A stretch of 64,000 nucleotides of DNA from Petaurus breviceps papuanus (taxonomy: Eukaryota; Chordata; Mammalia; Diprotodontia; Petauridae). Shown piece by piece: positions 33,731-46,267 of this stretch; the first letter of the stretch is position 1, and the number at the start of each line of letters is the position of its first letter. The DNA lies in assembly GCA_028583685.1 (NCBI GenBank), contig JAMXIF010001253.1, forward strand, positions 34,695,436 to 34,759,435. Direction: 5' to 3'. Made by a program: the position numbers and the translations under genes. The notes beneath the pieces were generated by a model, which worked only from the letters and a program-made list of their open reading frames with translations, had not been told where the DNA came from and made no database searches.

Positions 33731-34749
33731 GAAAAAAAATAGCTCTTATAGGAATTCTTCTTGGACATTTTCCCCCCTGGGAGGTTTTGCTTGTAGCTAT
33801 TTTGATTTGATTGTCTTCTGAGATTGTGTCTTGACTTCCTCTGTCATCATAGTAGCTTTTTATGGTCAGGTTTTTTATGTTGTTTGCTCATTTTTTCCCC
33901 ACCTATTTCTTGATATGGAACTTTATTTTAATATTAGGCTCTATTCTGTGTTTTTTGTTTTTTTTTTGAGGGGCAGGACTTGGGAGTAGGCTTGGGAGAG
34001 GGCCAGGTCACAAACTTCAGTTTTTTGCCACTGCTATTTTCAGAACTATTTCTGAGGTTTTGGAAGATTTTGGTGCTTCCAAGGTGGTATGATCTAGGAA
34101 AAGGTGTGATCATTGCTTTTCTTGTCTTCACTCTGGTCCCTGGAAAGGTCCTTGGCTCCTTGGGATTGCAATTGAAGCTATTCCTCAGGCCCCTGATCCT
34201 TTAGTACAAAGAAGTGATACTGTTCCTTAGGATTTTCACTCCCTCCTGACTGAAAGTACTCCTCCCTGCCCTTGAACTAGTACTCTAAATCTGGTATAGT
34301 CTATGGGGTTACAAAACAATTTGCCCCTCAGGGTATCTACTCTCTGTTTACTATGAGTGCACTTCTTTGCCCTTGAACTGTTACTCAGAGGTGACTATAT
34401 TCAGGGGAGTTTCTAAGTTCTGGTTCTGCAGTCTGTGCTAACACAGAGGTCCCCTAAAGTCTCTTTGTTATAAATTGGCAGATATCTTAACTCCCAAAGT
34501 TGTGGCTCCATCTGTTGTCACCATCTAGTCCCACCAATGATGTTTCATTCGTGTGGGCTCCTGCTCAGCCTCCACTCCACTGTCACACATCTTTCTTTCT
34601 GAACTCCTAAGTTTTCTTGGACTAGAAGAATTTCTCACTCTGAACTTTTGTTGGCCTTGCCCCCACCAGAATTCAGTTTGAGGTGTTATTTTAAAGTTGT
34701 TTGAGGGTGAATCTTGGAAGGATTCAGTTCTATTTCACCATCTTAAGCA

Positions 34750-36160
34750 AAGCATATTAAAAAATAACCACTATGGTTGCATCTGGAACTGAATATTTAA
34801 GAATTTTAATATATATGAGAGAATAACCTTGTCTGAGGAAATACTTTAATAATATATTTCTTTATGGAATCACAAATTTTCTTCACACTGAAACTATAAA
34901 ACACAGTCTGATCTTCTGTTCTCATATCAGTTGAAAATGTTTCTTTAAAGACATGGTTTCATGTTGATTTTCCAGAGATATGAAAGGAACTATATGTGTC
35001 AGTAGTTACTAATGTTTGCTTAGTTCTCTTATTCTTGAAATGTATAATCTCTGATTTTTTCATGCTTTTGTGTTCCTCCCTATCTTTTAGATATATTAAA
35101 ATTGATTTTAGAATACCTTTATAATTGGATAACCTCTAGGAGAGTTTTCTTAAATATTTAACTAATACAACTTGTTTTAAACACACTTATCTTTCTTTCC
35201 AACTTTTTCATTTATCATTGACTCTTCTTCACATGGGATTTCAGATCCTGAGTGGTTAGAGTCCAAATTTGATGATGTCCTTCTCATGGCTGGTAAGTAT
35301 AATTCATCAATGATGAAAAATATATCTCTTATCTTGAGAGGTTGGAGAATACAAGGGCAGAATATTTCCTATATTGTAAGATGTAGTCCCTGTATATTTT
35401 TTATCCATTGTTTGTTTTTCTTTTCTATGAAGGAAGTTTCAAAACATGTAGGAGTTGGTGGTATATGTGGAATTGATAGTAATATAAAAGCAAAATAAAT
35501 AAATGACGTATTATAAAAGCAGATCACCCTAGGAATGCTGGCAGATCTTTTCCTTTCCATGTCCATTTATTTTCTCCCCCAATCTAGTACCATCTAGAAA
35601 CACTGTTTGAGTATACTTATTTTCAGAATCATAAAACCTCATATTTTGAAAGGTACTGAGTGACCCCTTAATTGAATATGTATTTCAAATGAATACACAA
35701 TACACATATGTAAATGTAAATGTGTATATGTATATGTATATGCACATGAATATATACATATATGTGTGTGAGAGTGTATGTATGTGTATCCCACCACAAT
35801 ATACCAAGAAAATAGACATCTAGCATTCATGAGAAGATGTTCAATGTAGCTGAGTACATTTTATGAAGGTTTTTTTTTTCTCCCATTTCACTTTTGGACA
35901 AGCTGGATGGCCTGAGTAATACAGGACTGGGATTTTGCAAGGAATGAACATTAATAGTAATAATAATAGCAATAATAATAATAAACAAAGTGGTAAAATG
36001 TTTGAGAGCACAGGAAGGGAGGAAAATGAAGACAAAGCAGGAGTAAACAACTGAAGAGGTGTCAGGACTGTAGGTCAGGATGACTTGACTGCTATTTCCA
36101 TAACAAAGTGTTGAAATCGCAGTGGTAGAAGAAGGTAATATGTGTTTAATATGAAAAAAA
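34750..36160. other. Mostly unrecognised; microsatellites
   Basis: No repeat family or exon recognised at 34,750-35,620. A possible MIR3 head is at 35,628-35,665. An imperfect TA/TG tract lies at 35,700-35,790 and an (AAT)n tract at about 35,953-35,985. Confidence 0.5.
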
Positions 36161-39100
36161 AAATGGCAGAGGAACAGAGATAAGATGGTGGAATAGAGAA
36201 TGCACCCAACTGAGCACTCCCAACATTCTCTTCCAAAAAAACCCTTTAAAATAATGATTCAAATAGAATTATGGAGTAGCAGAGCCAACAAAATGTCATG
36301 ATGACACATTCTTCCAGCCAAAGATAACTTAGGAGGTCAGAAAGAAGGTCCTGTGAAATGGGGAAGGAGACTGCAACACAGGAAGCCCTCATGAAGAAAC
36401 CCCCAGGGTTGGGGGAGAGATGGTTATGATTGCAGCAGCAGGAGCTTTGGGAGTTATCAAGGCAGAAATGGTAAGGGAACCTAGCAAGTTTTCAGAATGA
36501 GATTACAGGGAATGCCTGTTTTCGCACTGGACATAGAACTAGACATTGTCATTTTTCAAAGGTAGAGGGGAACACTCTTGTTCAAAAAAGAATGAGAGGC
36601 CTGAGGAGCAGTATCAATTCCAATCACAAAAGAATCAGAGACCCTGAGTAATAGTATCATTACTGTCCCCAGGGAAGAGGAGTCCTGTGGAGCAGTATTT
36701 ATTGTATAAAATATCAATGGTCCCTCATGTGAAAGAACTAGAGGGTAGGCAGAAAGCAGGCAACACTGAAACTTTATTCACATCTAAATTGGTTCAAAAA
36801 TGGAAATACATGCACATGCAATTTGAAATTGAAATTGTTGATCAAGGTAAGTAGGAGAGAAAGGGGATAAAAGGGGGGAGATATAAGGAAGAGCACATAA
36901 AAAAGTCAATGAATGGAAGCAAAATAGTGTTCAGAGAAGGGACAACATAAAAAGAGAAAAATATTAACAGAAGAAAACAGGATGGAAGGAAATACAGGTA
37001 GTTATCATAAATGCAAATGTGAACAGTATGAACTTTACCATAAAAGAGAAGCAGAAAACAGAATGGATTAGAAACCAGAATCCAACAATGTGATGTTTGT
37101 AAGAAATATAGTTGAAATAGGGAGAGACACACAGAATTGAAATAAGGGGTTGGAACAGAATTGATTAAGTTTCAATTGATTTTTTAAAAAGCAAGAGTAG
37201 CAGTCATGAACTCAGACAAAGCAAATACAAAAACAGACCTAAGTAAAAGGAACAAGAAAGGAAATTATATCTTGTGAAAAGTGACTACAGACAATGAAGT
37301 TATATCAATATTAAAATTACAAGCACTAGATGTCATAGAATCCAAATTCTTAAAAGTAAAGTTAAATGAATTACAGGAGAATAGACAGTAAAATTATAGT
37401 AAAGGCAAACCTCAAGTTTCCCCTTTTAAAACCAGATAAATCTCCCCATGAAATAAACAATAAACAAGTCAAGTAGATGAATAGAATCTTAGAAAAGTCA
37501 GATAGGAGAGATGTCTGGAGAAAACTAAATGGTAATAGAAAGGAATATTCCTTTTTCTTAGATGCACATGGTACCTTGAAAAAGTGACTATGTTTTAAGG
37601 CATAACAACCTCAAAACTAAATTAAAAAAGACATAAATATTAAATTCATCTTTTTTGGACCACAAAGCAATAAAAAAATATTTTTAAAAGGCCAGTGGAA
37701 GCATAGATTAAAAGTTAATTGCAAATGTAAAAATCTAATTCTAAAGAATGAATGGATCAAAGAACACATAACAAAAGAATAATTTCAAAATAGAAAATGA
37801 CAATGAGACAACATTTCAAAATTTATGAAATACAAGCAAAGCAGTGATTCAGGGGAAATTAACATCTCTAATGCATAAACCAAAAAACAGAGAAAGAGCA
37901 AATCAATGAATTAGGCCTGCAGCTAAAAAAATACTATAAAAAGGAATAAATTACAAATCTCTAATTAACCAACAAATTAGAAATCCTGAAAGTCAAAGGA
38001 AAGATTAATAAATTTGAAAGTAAGGAAACCATTGAATTAATAAATAAAATTAGGAGCTACTTTTATGGAAAAAATAAACCATTTGTTAATTTGATTTTAT
38101 AAAAAAAGAAATAAACCAAATTACTAGAATCAAAATAAAAAGGGTAGATGCACCACCAACAAAGATGAAGTTAAAATAATTTTTAAAAGTTACCTTGCCA
38201 AATATATTCCAGGAAAACTGACAATCTAAGTGGAATAGAAGAATATTTCCAAAATATAAACTGCCGAGATTAACAGAAGAGGAAATAAAATATTTAAACA
38301 ACACTATAAAAAAAGAAATTAATCAAGCCATCATTGAGTAGTCTAAGAAAAATATCTCAGATCAGATGGATGTACAAGTGAATTCTACCAAACATTTAAA
38401 GAACAATTTATACCAAAACCATATAAACATTTTTAAAAGCTAAAGTAGTTCTAACAAATTTATTTTATGACACAAATATAGTTTTCGTAGCTAAACCAAC
38501 ATGATAAAAAAACAGAGAAATAGAACTATAGACTGACTTCCTTAATGAATATCAAGTCAAAATTTTGAGAATAAAATGTTAGCAATGAAATTATAACAAT
38601 ATTTCAGAAAGGTCCTACAATATGATCAGGAAGGTTTCATACTAGGAATGCATGTATTATTTAATATTAGAAAGCTTGACACTGTCAGTAATATTGACCA
38701 TATCAATAACAAGAACAACAAAAATCACATGATTACATCAATAGATGCAGAAAAAGCCACTGACAAAATATGATGCTGACAGAATGAAAAATACTAGAAG
38801 GCACAGGAATCAATGGAGCCTTTTTGAAAATGATAAATAGAATATATCTAAAAGCAAAAAGTAAGCATTATCTGTAATGGGGTAAACCTGAAACCTTCCC
38901 AGGATGATCAAGGGTGAAGTAAGGATACCTATTATCACAGCAATTATTCAATATTATAATAGATCTACTAGCTATAGCAATAAAACAAGAAAAAGAAATT
39001 GAAGGAATGAAAATAAGCAAACAGCAAATAAAACTATCACTCTTTCCAAACGATATGATGCTACATTTAGAGAACACTTGATAATCAAATAAAAATTATC

Positions 39101-39198
39101 TAAAACAATTAACAACTTCAACAATGCTGCAGGGTATAAATTAGGCCTATATAAATTGTCAGCATTTCTACATCCTGCCAATGAAACATAACAATAAG

Positions 39199-39259
<61 letters not shown>

Positions 39260-39263
39260 GAGA
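39199..39263. repeat. (TA)n(GA)n microsatellite
   Basis: TA repeat followed by GA repeat inside the L1 ORF2 relict. Confidence 0.95.
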
Positions 39264-39285
39264 TTTTCTTTAAAATAACTGCAGA

Positions 39286-39608
39286 AAGACGGGGGTGGTC
39301 AGGTAGCACAGCGAGTAAGACCACCAGCTCCAGTGTTGAGAAGGCCTGGAGATTGAATCCCGGGCTCAGACACTTAGCACCCACCCAGAAACACCTGGCT
39401 GTGTAACATTGAGCAAGTTACTTAACCCCAATTGCTTAGGGGTGGCCAGGTGGCTCAGTGAGTAAGAGCACCAGCTCCAGTGTCGGGATGACCTGGATCA
39501 AATCTGTGCTCAGATACTCAGCACCACACCCAGAAATAACTGGCCGTGTAACCTTGAACAAGTTACTTAACCCCAATTGCTTAAAAAAAAAATAAATTAA
39601 AAAAAAAT
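39286..39608 (+). mobile_element. Dimeric tRNA-derived SINE
   Basis: Two head-to-tail monomers (39,286-39,437 and 39,438-39,608). The first ends 'ccccaattgctta' with no A tail and the second ends in an A-rich tail. One 14-bp TSD, AAAATAACTGCAGA (39,272-39,285 and 39,609-39,622), surrounds the pair, so the dimer moved as one unit. Pol III A-box-like (39,451-39,462) and B-box-like (about 39,496-39,505) motifs are visible in the second monomer. Confidence 0.92.
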
Positions 39609-39949
39609 AAAATAACTGCAGACAATATAAAATACTTAGGATTCTACATGCCAAGACAAACTCAGGGATTATATGAACACTATTACAAAATACTGTTTGC
39701 ACAAATAAAGCCAAATCTAAACAAGGGGATTTTTGGAAGGTCTTCAGATTGAGGCTACTTGTCTTCTACTGTTGTAGAAAAGATACTTATTTTGATCAAG
39801 TTGGGCCAGATAAAACTGAGACTCTGATTAGCTAAGTCAAAACACATCTACAACACACTTATTGCCAAGCAATGTGCTAGGAATAGGGGGAATTTTAAAG
39901 TTTAAACCAGAGTGTCTGCTTTTATAGAGATTGATTAATTAAGGTTTTT

Positions 39950-40435
39950 CTCATACTACATATTTTTCTGTTCTTCACCATCCTGGTCACTTCTGCTGGT
40001 CATTATCATATTTTTTTCACTGTTCTTTCTACAACATAGGACCAAGAACTGAATCTAGTACTCAAGTTCTGATCTGACCAGGAGATACAGTGGAACTCTT
40101 TTCTCCATATTCCTTAAATCTATGACTCTTTTAATGCACATTAAAAACACACTATCTTTTATGGGAATTGCTGTATCACATTGTTTAATGAAGTCAAGCT
40201 TGTAGTCACTAAAATTTTCAAATCATTTTTTTCTGAGGAATTATTTTTAACCCTGCCTTCCCCATTTTATATTTATGTAGTATAGTTTTGAACCCAAGCA
40301 TGAGATGTGTTTTTTTACATTTATCCCCATTATTGATCTCACGAAATACATGTCTAGCACATTTTGTTTGCTCCTGTTCTGCCTCCTGCAAACTCTGTAA
40401 ATGGCTTGGTGTTCAGCTGACTGCAACAATATATC
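39950..40435 (+). mobile_element. CR1/L3 LINE 3' fragment
   Basis: It follows the remembered L3/CR1 line in order: 'ctagtactcaagttctgatc', 'tgaccaggagatacagtgga', 'gtatcacattgtttaatgaa', 'ttttgaacccaagcatgaga', 'ttacatttatccccatta'. Strongly diverged. Confidence 0.75.
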
Positions 40436-41312
40436 TAGATATATACATTATACACCTACTATTTTCTAAGGGGCTGGAAGTGATTAAATTAATGAGGGTC
40501 ATTTTCGCTTAGGATTTAGACCATTATATTTAGACCTTAATATAATTGTATAGAATAGGATTTATGGAAAATAACATTAAGGCATATTGAAAAGTATATG
40601 TTGGGGGAGAAGAAATGGGACTTCCATGCAGCTTCAGCTCCTCCAATACATGTAAAAAAAATGACTCTAAACAAACTTTAGAGCTACAGAACCCACAAAG
40701 TGACAGAGAGGAATGAATCTCCCATCGAAGGAGTCTGGAAGGCCAGCAGGAAGGCCCCATCCCAGCACACAGGGAGCAGAGCTCAGCCTCAACTGAGCTG
40801 TGGTTTTAGCTCCAGGGCCTCCCCAAACAGCAGCAGCTGCTGGAGCAAACTTCACTTGAGTAAATAACCAGCAGCTGTAGCAGTTTCCAGACTTCCCAAT
40901 CCACAAATGCCAAAGACAAAGTAAAAGGTCAGTGTGGAACTTTGTTGGTAACAGGGGGAGAGCCTTCCAGCAGATGACCCCAGAGTGAGAAGCAGAGGAG
41001 GCACAGTGGCTGAGCAGCTTCCATGTGGCTGCCTCAGGAACTCCTGGCCTGCAGACTGTAGGAGGACCAAGTGACCATTCAGAGGGTAATCACTCTTGCT
41101 TTGACCTGCTTGGATCTGGATTTATGTCTTCGGTGGTCATCCTGGGGTGTGTGACCAGTGAGTCAGAGCATGGTGGGGTTGCAGAGAAAGTACCCATCTA
41201 ATAGCTCTGGTGGCTGCAAAAACCCCAGCAATTTGGGACATAGTTCTCTCCATTCTGGAAGCAGAGTTCTACTGTGGTAAAGAGCTCAAAAGTCAAGTAA
41301 TTGGCTGCCAAT

Positions 41313-42391
41313 ATGAGCAAGCAATGGAAGCACAAACAGACAATATAATCCTTTTTTGGGGACAAAAAGGATCAAGGCATGAGGTGGAAGGAAGACATCA
41401 AATTCAGAACTCCTGAATCCAAAGCCTCCAAGAAAAATATGAATTGGTTACAGGCCATGGTGGAGCTCAAGAAGGATTTTGAAAATCAAGAAATAGAAGT
41501 GGAGGAAAATTTGGGAAGAGAAATGAGAATGATGCAAAAAAATTATGAAAAGCAACTTAACAGGCTACTAAAGGAGACCCAAAAAGACACGGAAGAAAAT
41601 AACACCTTAAAAAATAGACTAACTCAAATGGTAAAAGAGACCCAAAAAGCCAATGAGTAGAAGAATATTTTAAAATTCCAAAATGGCCAGATGGAAAAGG
41701 AATTTCAAAACATCACTGAAGAGAATAAATCCTTCAAAATTAGATTGGAGCAACTGGAAGCTAATGACTGTATGAGAAATCAAGATACTATAAAACAGAT
41801 CTGAATAAATTAAAAAATAGAAGGCAATGTGACATATCTCATTGGAAAAACCACTGTTCTGGAAAATATATACAGGAGATATTATTTTAAAATTATTGGT
41901 CTACCTGAAAGTCATGATCAAAAAAAGAGTCTAGTCACCATCTTTCAAGAAATTTTCAAGTAAAATTGCCCTGATACACTATAACGGGAGGGCAACAGAG
42001 AAATTGAAAGAATTCACCACTCAACTCTTGAAAAAGATCCCCAAAAGAAAACTACTAGGTATATTATAGCCAAGTTCCAGAGTCCCAAGGTCGAGAAAAT
42101 GCTGTAGGAGTCAGGAAGAAACAATTTGAGTATTGTGGAAACACAATCAGGATAACACAAGACCTAGAAGGTTCTACACTAAGGGATCAAAGATCTTGGA
42201 ATATTATATACTAGAGGTCAAAGAAGCTAGGACTAAAACCAAGAATCACCTACACACCAAAACTTAGTATAATGCTTCAGGGGAAAATATGGTCATTTAA
42301 TGAAACATAGGACTTTCAAGCATTCATGATGAAAAACCCAGAGCTGGACAGAAAGCTTGAATTTCAAATACAAGAAGCAAGAGAAGCATGA
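41313..42391 (+). pseudogene. HAL1 ORF1, broken
   Basis: The start ATG at 41,313 aligns with the second Met of the other HAL1 ORF1. The coiled coil is in the 41,379-41,660 frame ('LKKDFENQEIEVEENLGREM', 'NNTLKNRLTQMVKETQKANE'); the RRM-like 'FKIIGLPESHD' segment lies near 41,888-41,920 and the C-terminal domain follows to the TGA at 42,389. Several stops and frameshifts. Upstream Met codons (41,210) are in 5' UTR sequence. Confidence 0.82.
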
Positions 42392-42504
42392 GAAGGCAGG
42401 AAAAAGAAATTGTAAGGAACCTATTAAAGTTGAACTATTTATATTTCTACATGGAAAATGGTAATTGTAACTCATAAGGCTTTTCTCAGTATGAGGATAG
42501 CTGA

Positions 42505-42600
42505 AGGGAATATATATATGTGTGTGTATATATATACATACACATATGTATACATACATATATGTGTATGTATAGGAGAATGTATATATATATATTTTGT
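42505..42600. repeat. TA/TG imperfect microsatellite
   Basis: Alternating TATA, TGTG and CATA tracts just after HAL1 ORF1. The same position of the 19.7-23.4 kb copy also has a shorter tract. Confidence 0.9.
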
Positions 42601-42991
42601 GTGGGCATTTGTATGTTCATGTATATATAGACAGAGGGCACACGATGAGTTGAATAAAAAGGGATGATATCTAAAAAATAAAATTAAGAGGTGAGAGAGG
42701 AATTTATTAGGAGAAGAAGAAAGGGAGAAATAGATTAGGGTAAATTATCTCATATAAAAGAGGCAAGAGAAAACTGTTATGATGGAGGGGAAGAGCAGGA
42801 AGGTGAAAGGGAATGGGACAACCTGAGTGTCATTGAATTTGTTCTAAGGATGGAATAACATACATACTCAATTGGGTATCTTACCCTACAGGATAATAGG
42901 AATGTAGGTGATAAGAGGAGGAAAGATAGAAGGGAGGCCAGATTGGGGAAGAGGGTAGTTAGAAGTAAACATTTTTGAAAAGGAAACTGGT

Positions 42992-43164
42992 TAGGGGTTG
43001 CCAGGTGTCTCAGTGAGTAAGAGCACCAGCTCCAGTGTTGTGATGACCTGGAGATCAAATCCTGGGCTCAGACACTCAGCACCACACCCAGAAATAACTG
43101 GCTGTGTAACCTTGAGCAAGTTACTTAACCCCAATTGCTTAAAAAAAAAAAGAAAAAAGAAAAA
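42992..43164 (+). mobile_element. SINE, 'gtgagtaagagcaccag' subtype, in HAL1
   Basis: Complete copy with an A/G-rich tail. The TSD GAAAAGGAAACTGGT at 42,977-42,991 recurs with one mismatch at 43,165-43,179. Confidence 0.92.
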
Positions 43165-43662
43165 GAAAAGGAAACGGGTCAAAAGAAAAAAATAGAATAA
43201 GAGGGGGATGGGATAGGATGGAGGGAAATATAGTTAGTCCACAGTATAACTAGTATGGAAATGATTTGGGTAACTACATATGTAAAAATCTATATTGAAT
43301 TGCTTTTCTTCACAGTGGGGATGGGTGAGGAGGGAAGAACGGAAAAAATTCTGGAACTCAAAGTTTTAAAAACAAATGTTTAAAAATTGTGGTTTTTTTT
43401 TACATGCAACTAGGAAATAAGATATATAGGTACTGGAGTATAGGAATCCAACTTGCCCTGCTAGAAAGTTAAGGAGTGAAGGGGGAGGATATAAAAGAGA
43501 CCAGATTGGGGGAAGGGGTATTCAGTAGGCTTGCTATTTTGGGTTGGGGGTAGGGGAGAGACTGGGGAAGAAAAAATTGTAACTCAAAATCTTATGGAAA
43601 TGAATGTTGAAAACTAAAATGAAATAAATTAAAAGTTTGAAAAAAGAGAAAAGTTTATGTTG

Positions 43663-44385
43663 TGTCTTTGGGGAACAGCAAGAATTGAATGCTTTTACAA
43701 TGCTCTTTGAAAACAGACAGGAAAGGCACAGATTCTGAAATCCCAAAAGCACTTCAGTAGAAATGAACTGGTTATCATGACATCAAATGGAGTGACTGAA
43801 AGACATGAGTTGCAAGTTGAAGGATTCGATACAATAGGCAATTCCATGAATGACCTCTTTAGCTGGAAATTGGAAATGAAGGATTGGCTATGACACACTG
43901 TCTCCAAAATTGTTGTATAAAGATTTCGTTCATAGGGCTTTCATTCTGTGCACATTCTTCTTTAAATCAGGCTTTTCATTTTTGTCCTCTGTGCCTAAAT
44001 GTCCAGAGAGGACAGATGAGAGCTCTTTTTTTTTAGATCAGGGAACACATTACATGAAGTTCTAATTCATAACTTGCAGAGGGCAAAGTCGCACTCTCTG
44101 TGCACCTTTTCAAGAAACAGCAAGGAGGACAATGTTATGACTTGCCATTTAAAGGAACTTTAATTCAAAAGCTTGGACATCAATAAAGTCATTTCTTTAT
44201 GCTAGATATTTTATGTGGATGAGATTCTGCTCAACTATTCCCTTTAATTTTATCAGTTTGGGGTAATATAATTGGATTCTTACCCAATTCTGGAGCTTTT
44301 CCACCATCCAAATAGATTTCAATGGAATTTTAATGTAATGGGAAAGCTAGTCTGTCCATTTTCTATTTCTGACTTTCAAATATAT
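43663..44385. other. No feature recognised
   Basis: Single-copy-looking sequence with no supported gene, repeat or RNA. Confidence 0.5.
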
Positions 44386-44520
44386 GCTTCCAGTTTTTAG
44401 CTCAAGTTGAAATGACTTGTTTAAGGTCATATACTTGGTTAGTGGCAGAATTCAGACTAGGAATCAACTCTCATACCTCCTGATGGCTACTCCAGTGTTT
44501 TTACAATATAGCTTCTCCTT
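44385..44520 (+). mobile_element. MIR fragment
   Basis: The line 'gaaatgacttgtttaaggtc' and 'gttagtggcagaattcagac' fits the MIR 3' half. Confidence 0.75.
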
Positions 44521-44779
44521 TTCCTTTATTGTGATCAGGGTATATTACCTTGTATCAGACTTCTAAGCTTAGGTAATGAAAAGTGGTCCCAAGAGGATGA
44601 CATATTTCCCCTGGGACTGCTTTTACAGATTGTCCAACTTAATAGTTTAGATATGAATAATTTGACACCTTTATTGTTATTTTCTCTAATGATGCCAAAG
44701 ACCAAATATTAGGTTCCAATGAAAATGTATTGCACGAACCTAAGAGGACTTAAAGTAATGCAACTACAGAATTCAGTAC

Positions 44780-46256
44780 AGAGTTACTCAGCAAGCATTT
44801 ATTTAGTAAATACTACATTCCCATTACCATTCTAAGCATTATGAAGGCAAAGTAAAGGGAAAATAAACAAAGCAAAAGAGCAGTTTCTTATTTTAAATAT
44901 TTCAAAGCCTAGTGGAGACATGAAAATAAAAATGTACCAACACAATATTCAAAATAAAGTGTTAGAAAATAAAATAGTTAGAAGAAAGAAGTCACTAGCA
45001 TTAAGGAGAATCAGGAAATGATTCTCATAGAAGGTGATATTTTAACAGGGACTTGAAGGAATTCAGGAGTTGAAGAGAAAGAAGGAAAGAATTCCAAGCA
45101 TGGGTACAACCAATGAAAATGCCAAAAGAATGTCTTGTAGGTGGAAAAGCAAGGAGGTCAGTATCACTGCTTTATAAAGTGCTTTGTAGGGAAAAGGGTT
45201 ATAAGCTGTAAGATGATTGGAAATGTAGGATGTGTGTAGGTTATGAAGGCTTTGAAAACCAAACAAATCTTATAATTTATCCTGAATATAATGGGGAGCA
45301 AGTAGAATTTATTGAATGGGAGGAGGGTTTGCAAATATATTTGACAACTAAATAAAGCATGAATTAAAGTGGAGAGACACTGTAGGCATAGAGAACAGAA
45401 GACTGCTGCAGTAGTCCATAGAAGAGGTGATGAGGGTGGCAGTACTGTCTCAAGTGAGAATAAAGTATATATAAGAGATTTTATAAAGGCATAAAGGATA
45501 GGACTTGAAAACAAGTTGAATTAAAGAGTGAGATAGAGTGATGAGTTGAGAATAATAGCTAGACTGGAAACCTGGGCTAGTAGGAGGATAGTAGTATCCT
45601 TATATCTGAGTTATATGAGATGAAATAGAGGGAATAAAAACAGTTTTTGGTGAATGGCATCATTTTTTTAGTGATATATGAGTCCATGTTTTCAGCTCAG
45701 AGTATTGAAGAGAGGGAACCAAGAGTTGTTTAAAGGATTAAAATGTATGAAAAGGAACTAGGTTGGGTGGTATAGTAAATTATTTATCGAGAGGTAAAAA
45801 GATTATCTTGCCTCCATGAATGACTGATTGGGATTATGCCATGAAACTAGAAGCAAACTCTTTAAACAAAGTTTCATTATTTCCTTTATTTTCATTCAGT
45901 AACATACAAAGGACTGAAGTTAGAAGGTGGTGGGAATAATCTCAGACTAAGTTTTCGCAGGGCAAGATTGCTGGTAGGATAAGGGGACAAGGTGACTCAA
46001 GAGAAGAGGACAGTTTAGAGTTGAACTGGTTCAACTAGGTGTCAAGGGAGGGGAGAATAGTCAGAACACTGGCTATAGTCAGGAAATTTATTGATGGAAT
46101 TGAGATATTGGAAGTCATGATGAGTATAAAGAGGAGGGGTTAGGGCAAATAAGAAGAGAGAGGACCAGAATGACAATATATTGTGACTAGAAAATGGAAT
46201 TTCAGAGTTTATATACAGAAATGCAACATTTATGGTCGATGGAAAGATCAAGAATC
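44780..46256 (-). mobile_element. L2 LINE, 3' part, interrupted by L1
   Basis: The plus-strand text has L2 landmarks in reverse sense: 'cagcaagcatttatttagta', 'gtggaaaagcaaggaggtca', 'ttatgaaggctttgaaaacc', 'tgctgcagtagtccatagaa'. The copy is old. The L1 at 46,268-53,011 interrupts it, and L2-like sequence seems to go on at 53,023. Confidence 0.65.
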
Positions 46257-46267
46257 AATCTGACCAG

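Larger units (their letters stand above)
31475..34748 (-). mobile_element. Old L1 5' part (5' UTR and ORF1), host of LTR D and a HAL1 tail
   Basis: The minus-strand 5' end at about 34,748 carries an 'aagatggtgaaatag' type L1 start also seen near 36,197. The 5' UTR runs to about 33,930 and ORF1 N-terminal sequence to 33,741. ORF1 continues at 33,029-32,948 and 31,714-31,475. Two later insertions (31,720-32,942 and 33,040-33,730) split it. Dead. Confidence 0.7.
36165..39725 (+). mobile_element. Old L1 lacking ORF1, 3'-truncated
   Basis: The head 'ataagatggtggaatagaga' (36,180 onward) is the same L1 5' UTR type as 34,748. After about 660 bp the sequence enters the ORF1-ORF2 spacer and ORF2 (start region about 36,985; RT at about 38,550-39,160 with a degraded 'IDAEKA' motif near 38,740). 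No ORF1 coiled coil is present. ORF2 is full of stops. It ends in the RT C-terminal part near 39,725 without a tail. A SINE dimer sits at 39,286-39,608. Confidence 0.75.
40604..43647 (+). mobile_element. HAL1-type half-L1, full length
   Basis: The TSD GAAAAGTATATGTTG at 40,589-40,603 recurs with one mismatch at 43,648-43,662. The order is 5' UTR (40,604-41,312), ORF1 (41,313-42,391), and a purine-rich 3' UTR to an A-rich end. There is no ORF2. Without the SINE at 42,992-43,164 and its target repeat the length is about 2.86 kb, matching the other copy. It is more diverged than the 19.7-23.4 kb copy in ORF1. Confidence 0.9.

Noticed and set aside
34750-35640. Possible host exon in a repeat-poor stretch
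   Set aside because: No frame with flanking splice signals and no known protein likeness.
39438-39510. tRNA-like A and B boxes, possible tRNA gene
   Set aside because: The boxes belong to the tRNA-derived head of the SINE; no cloverleaf or acceptor end follows.
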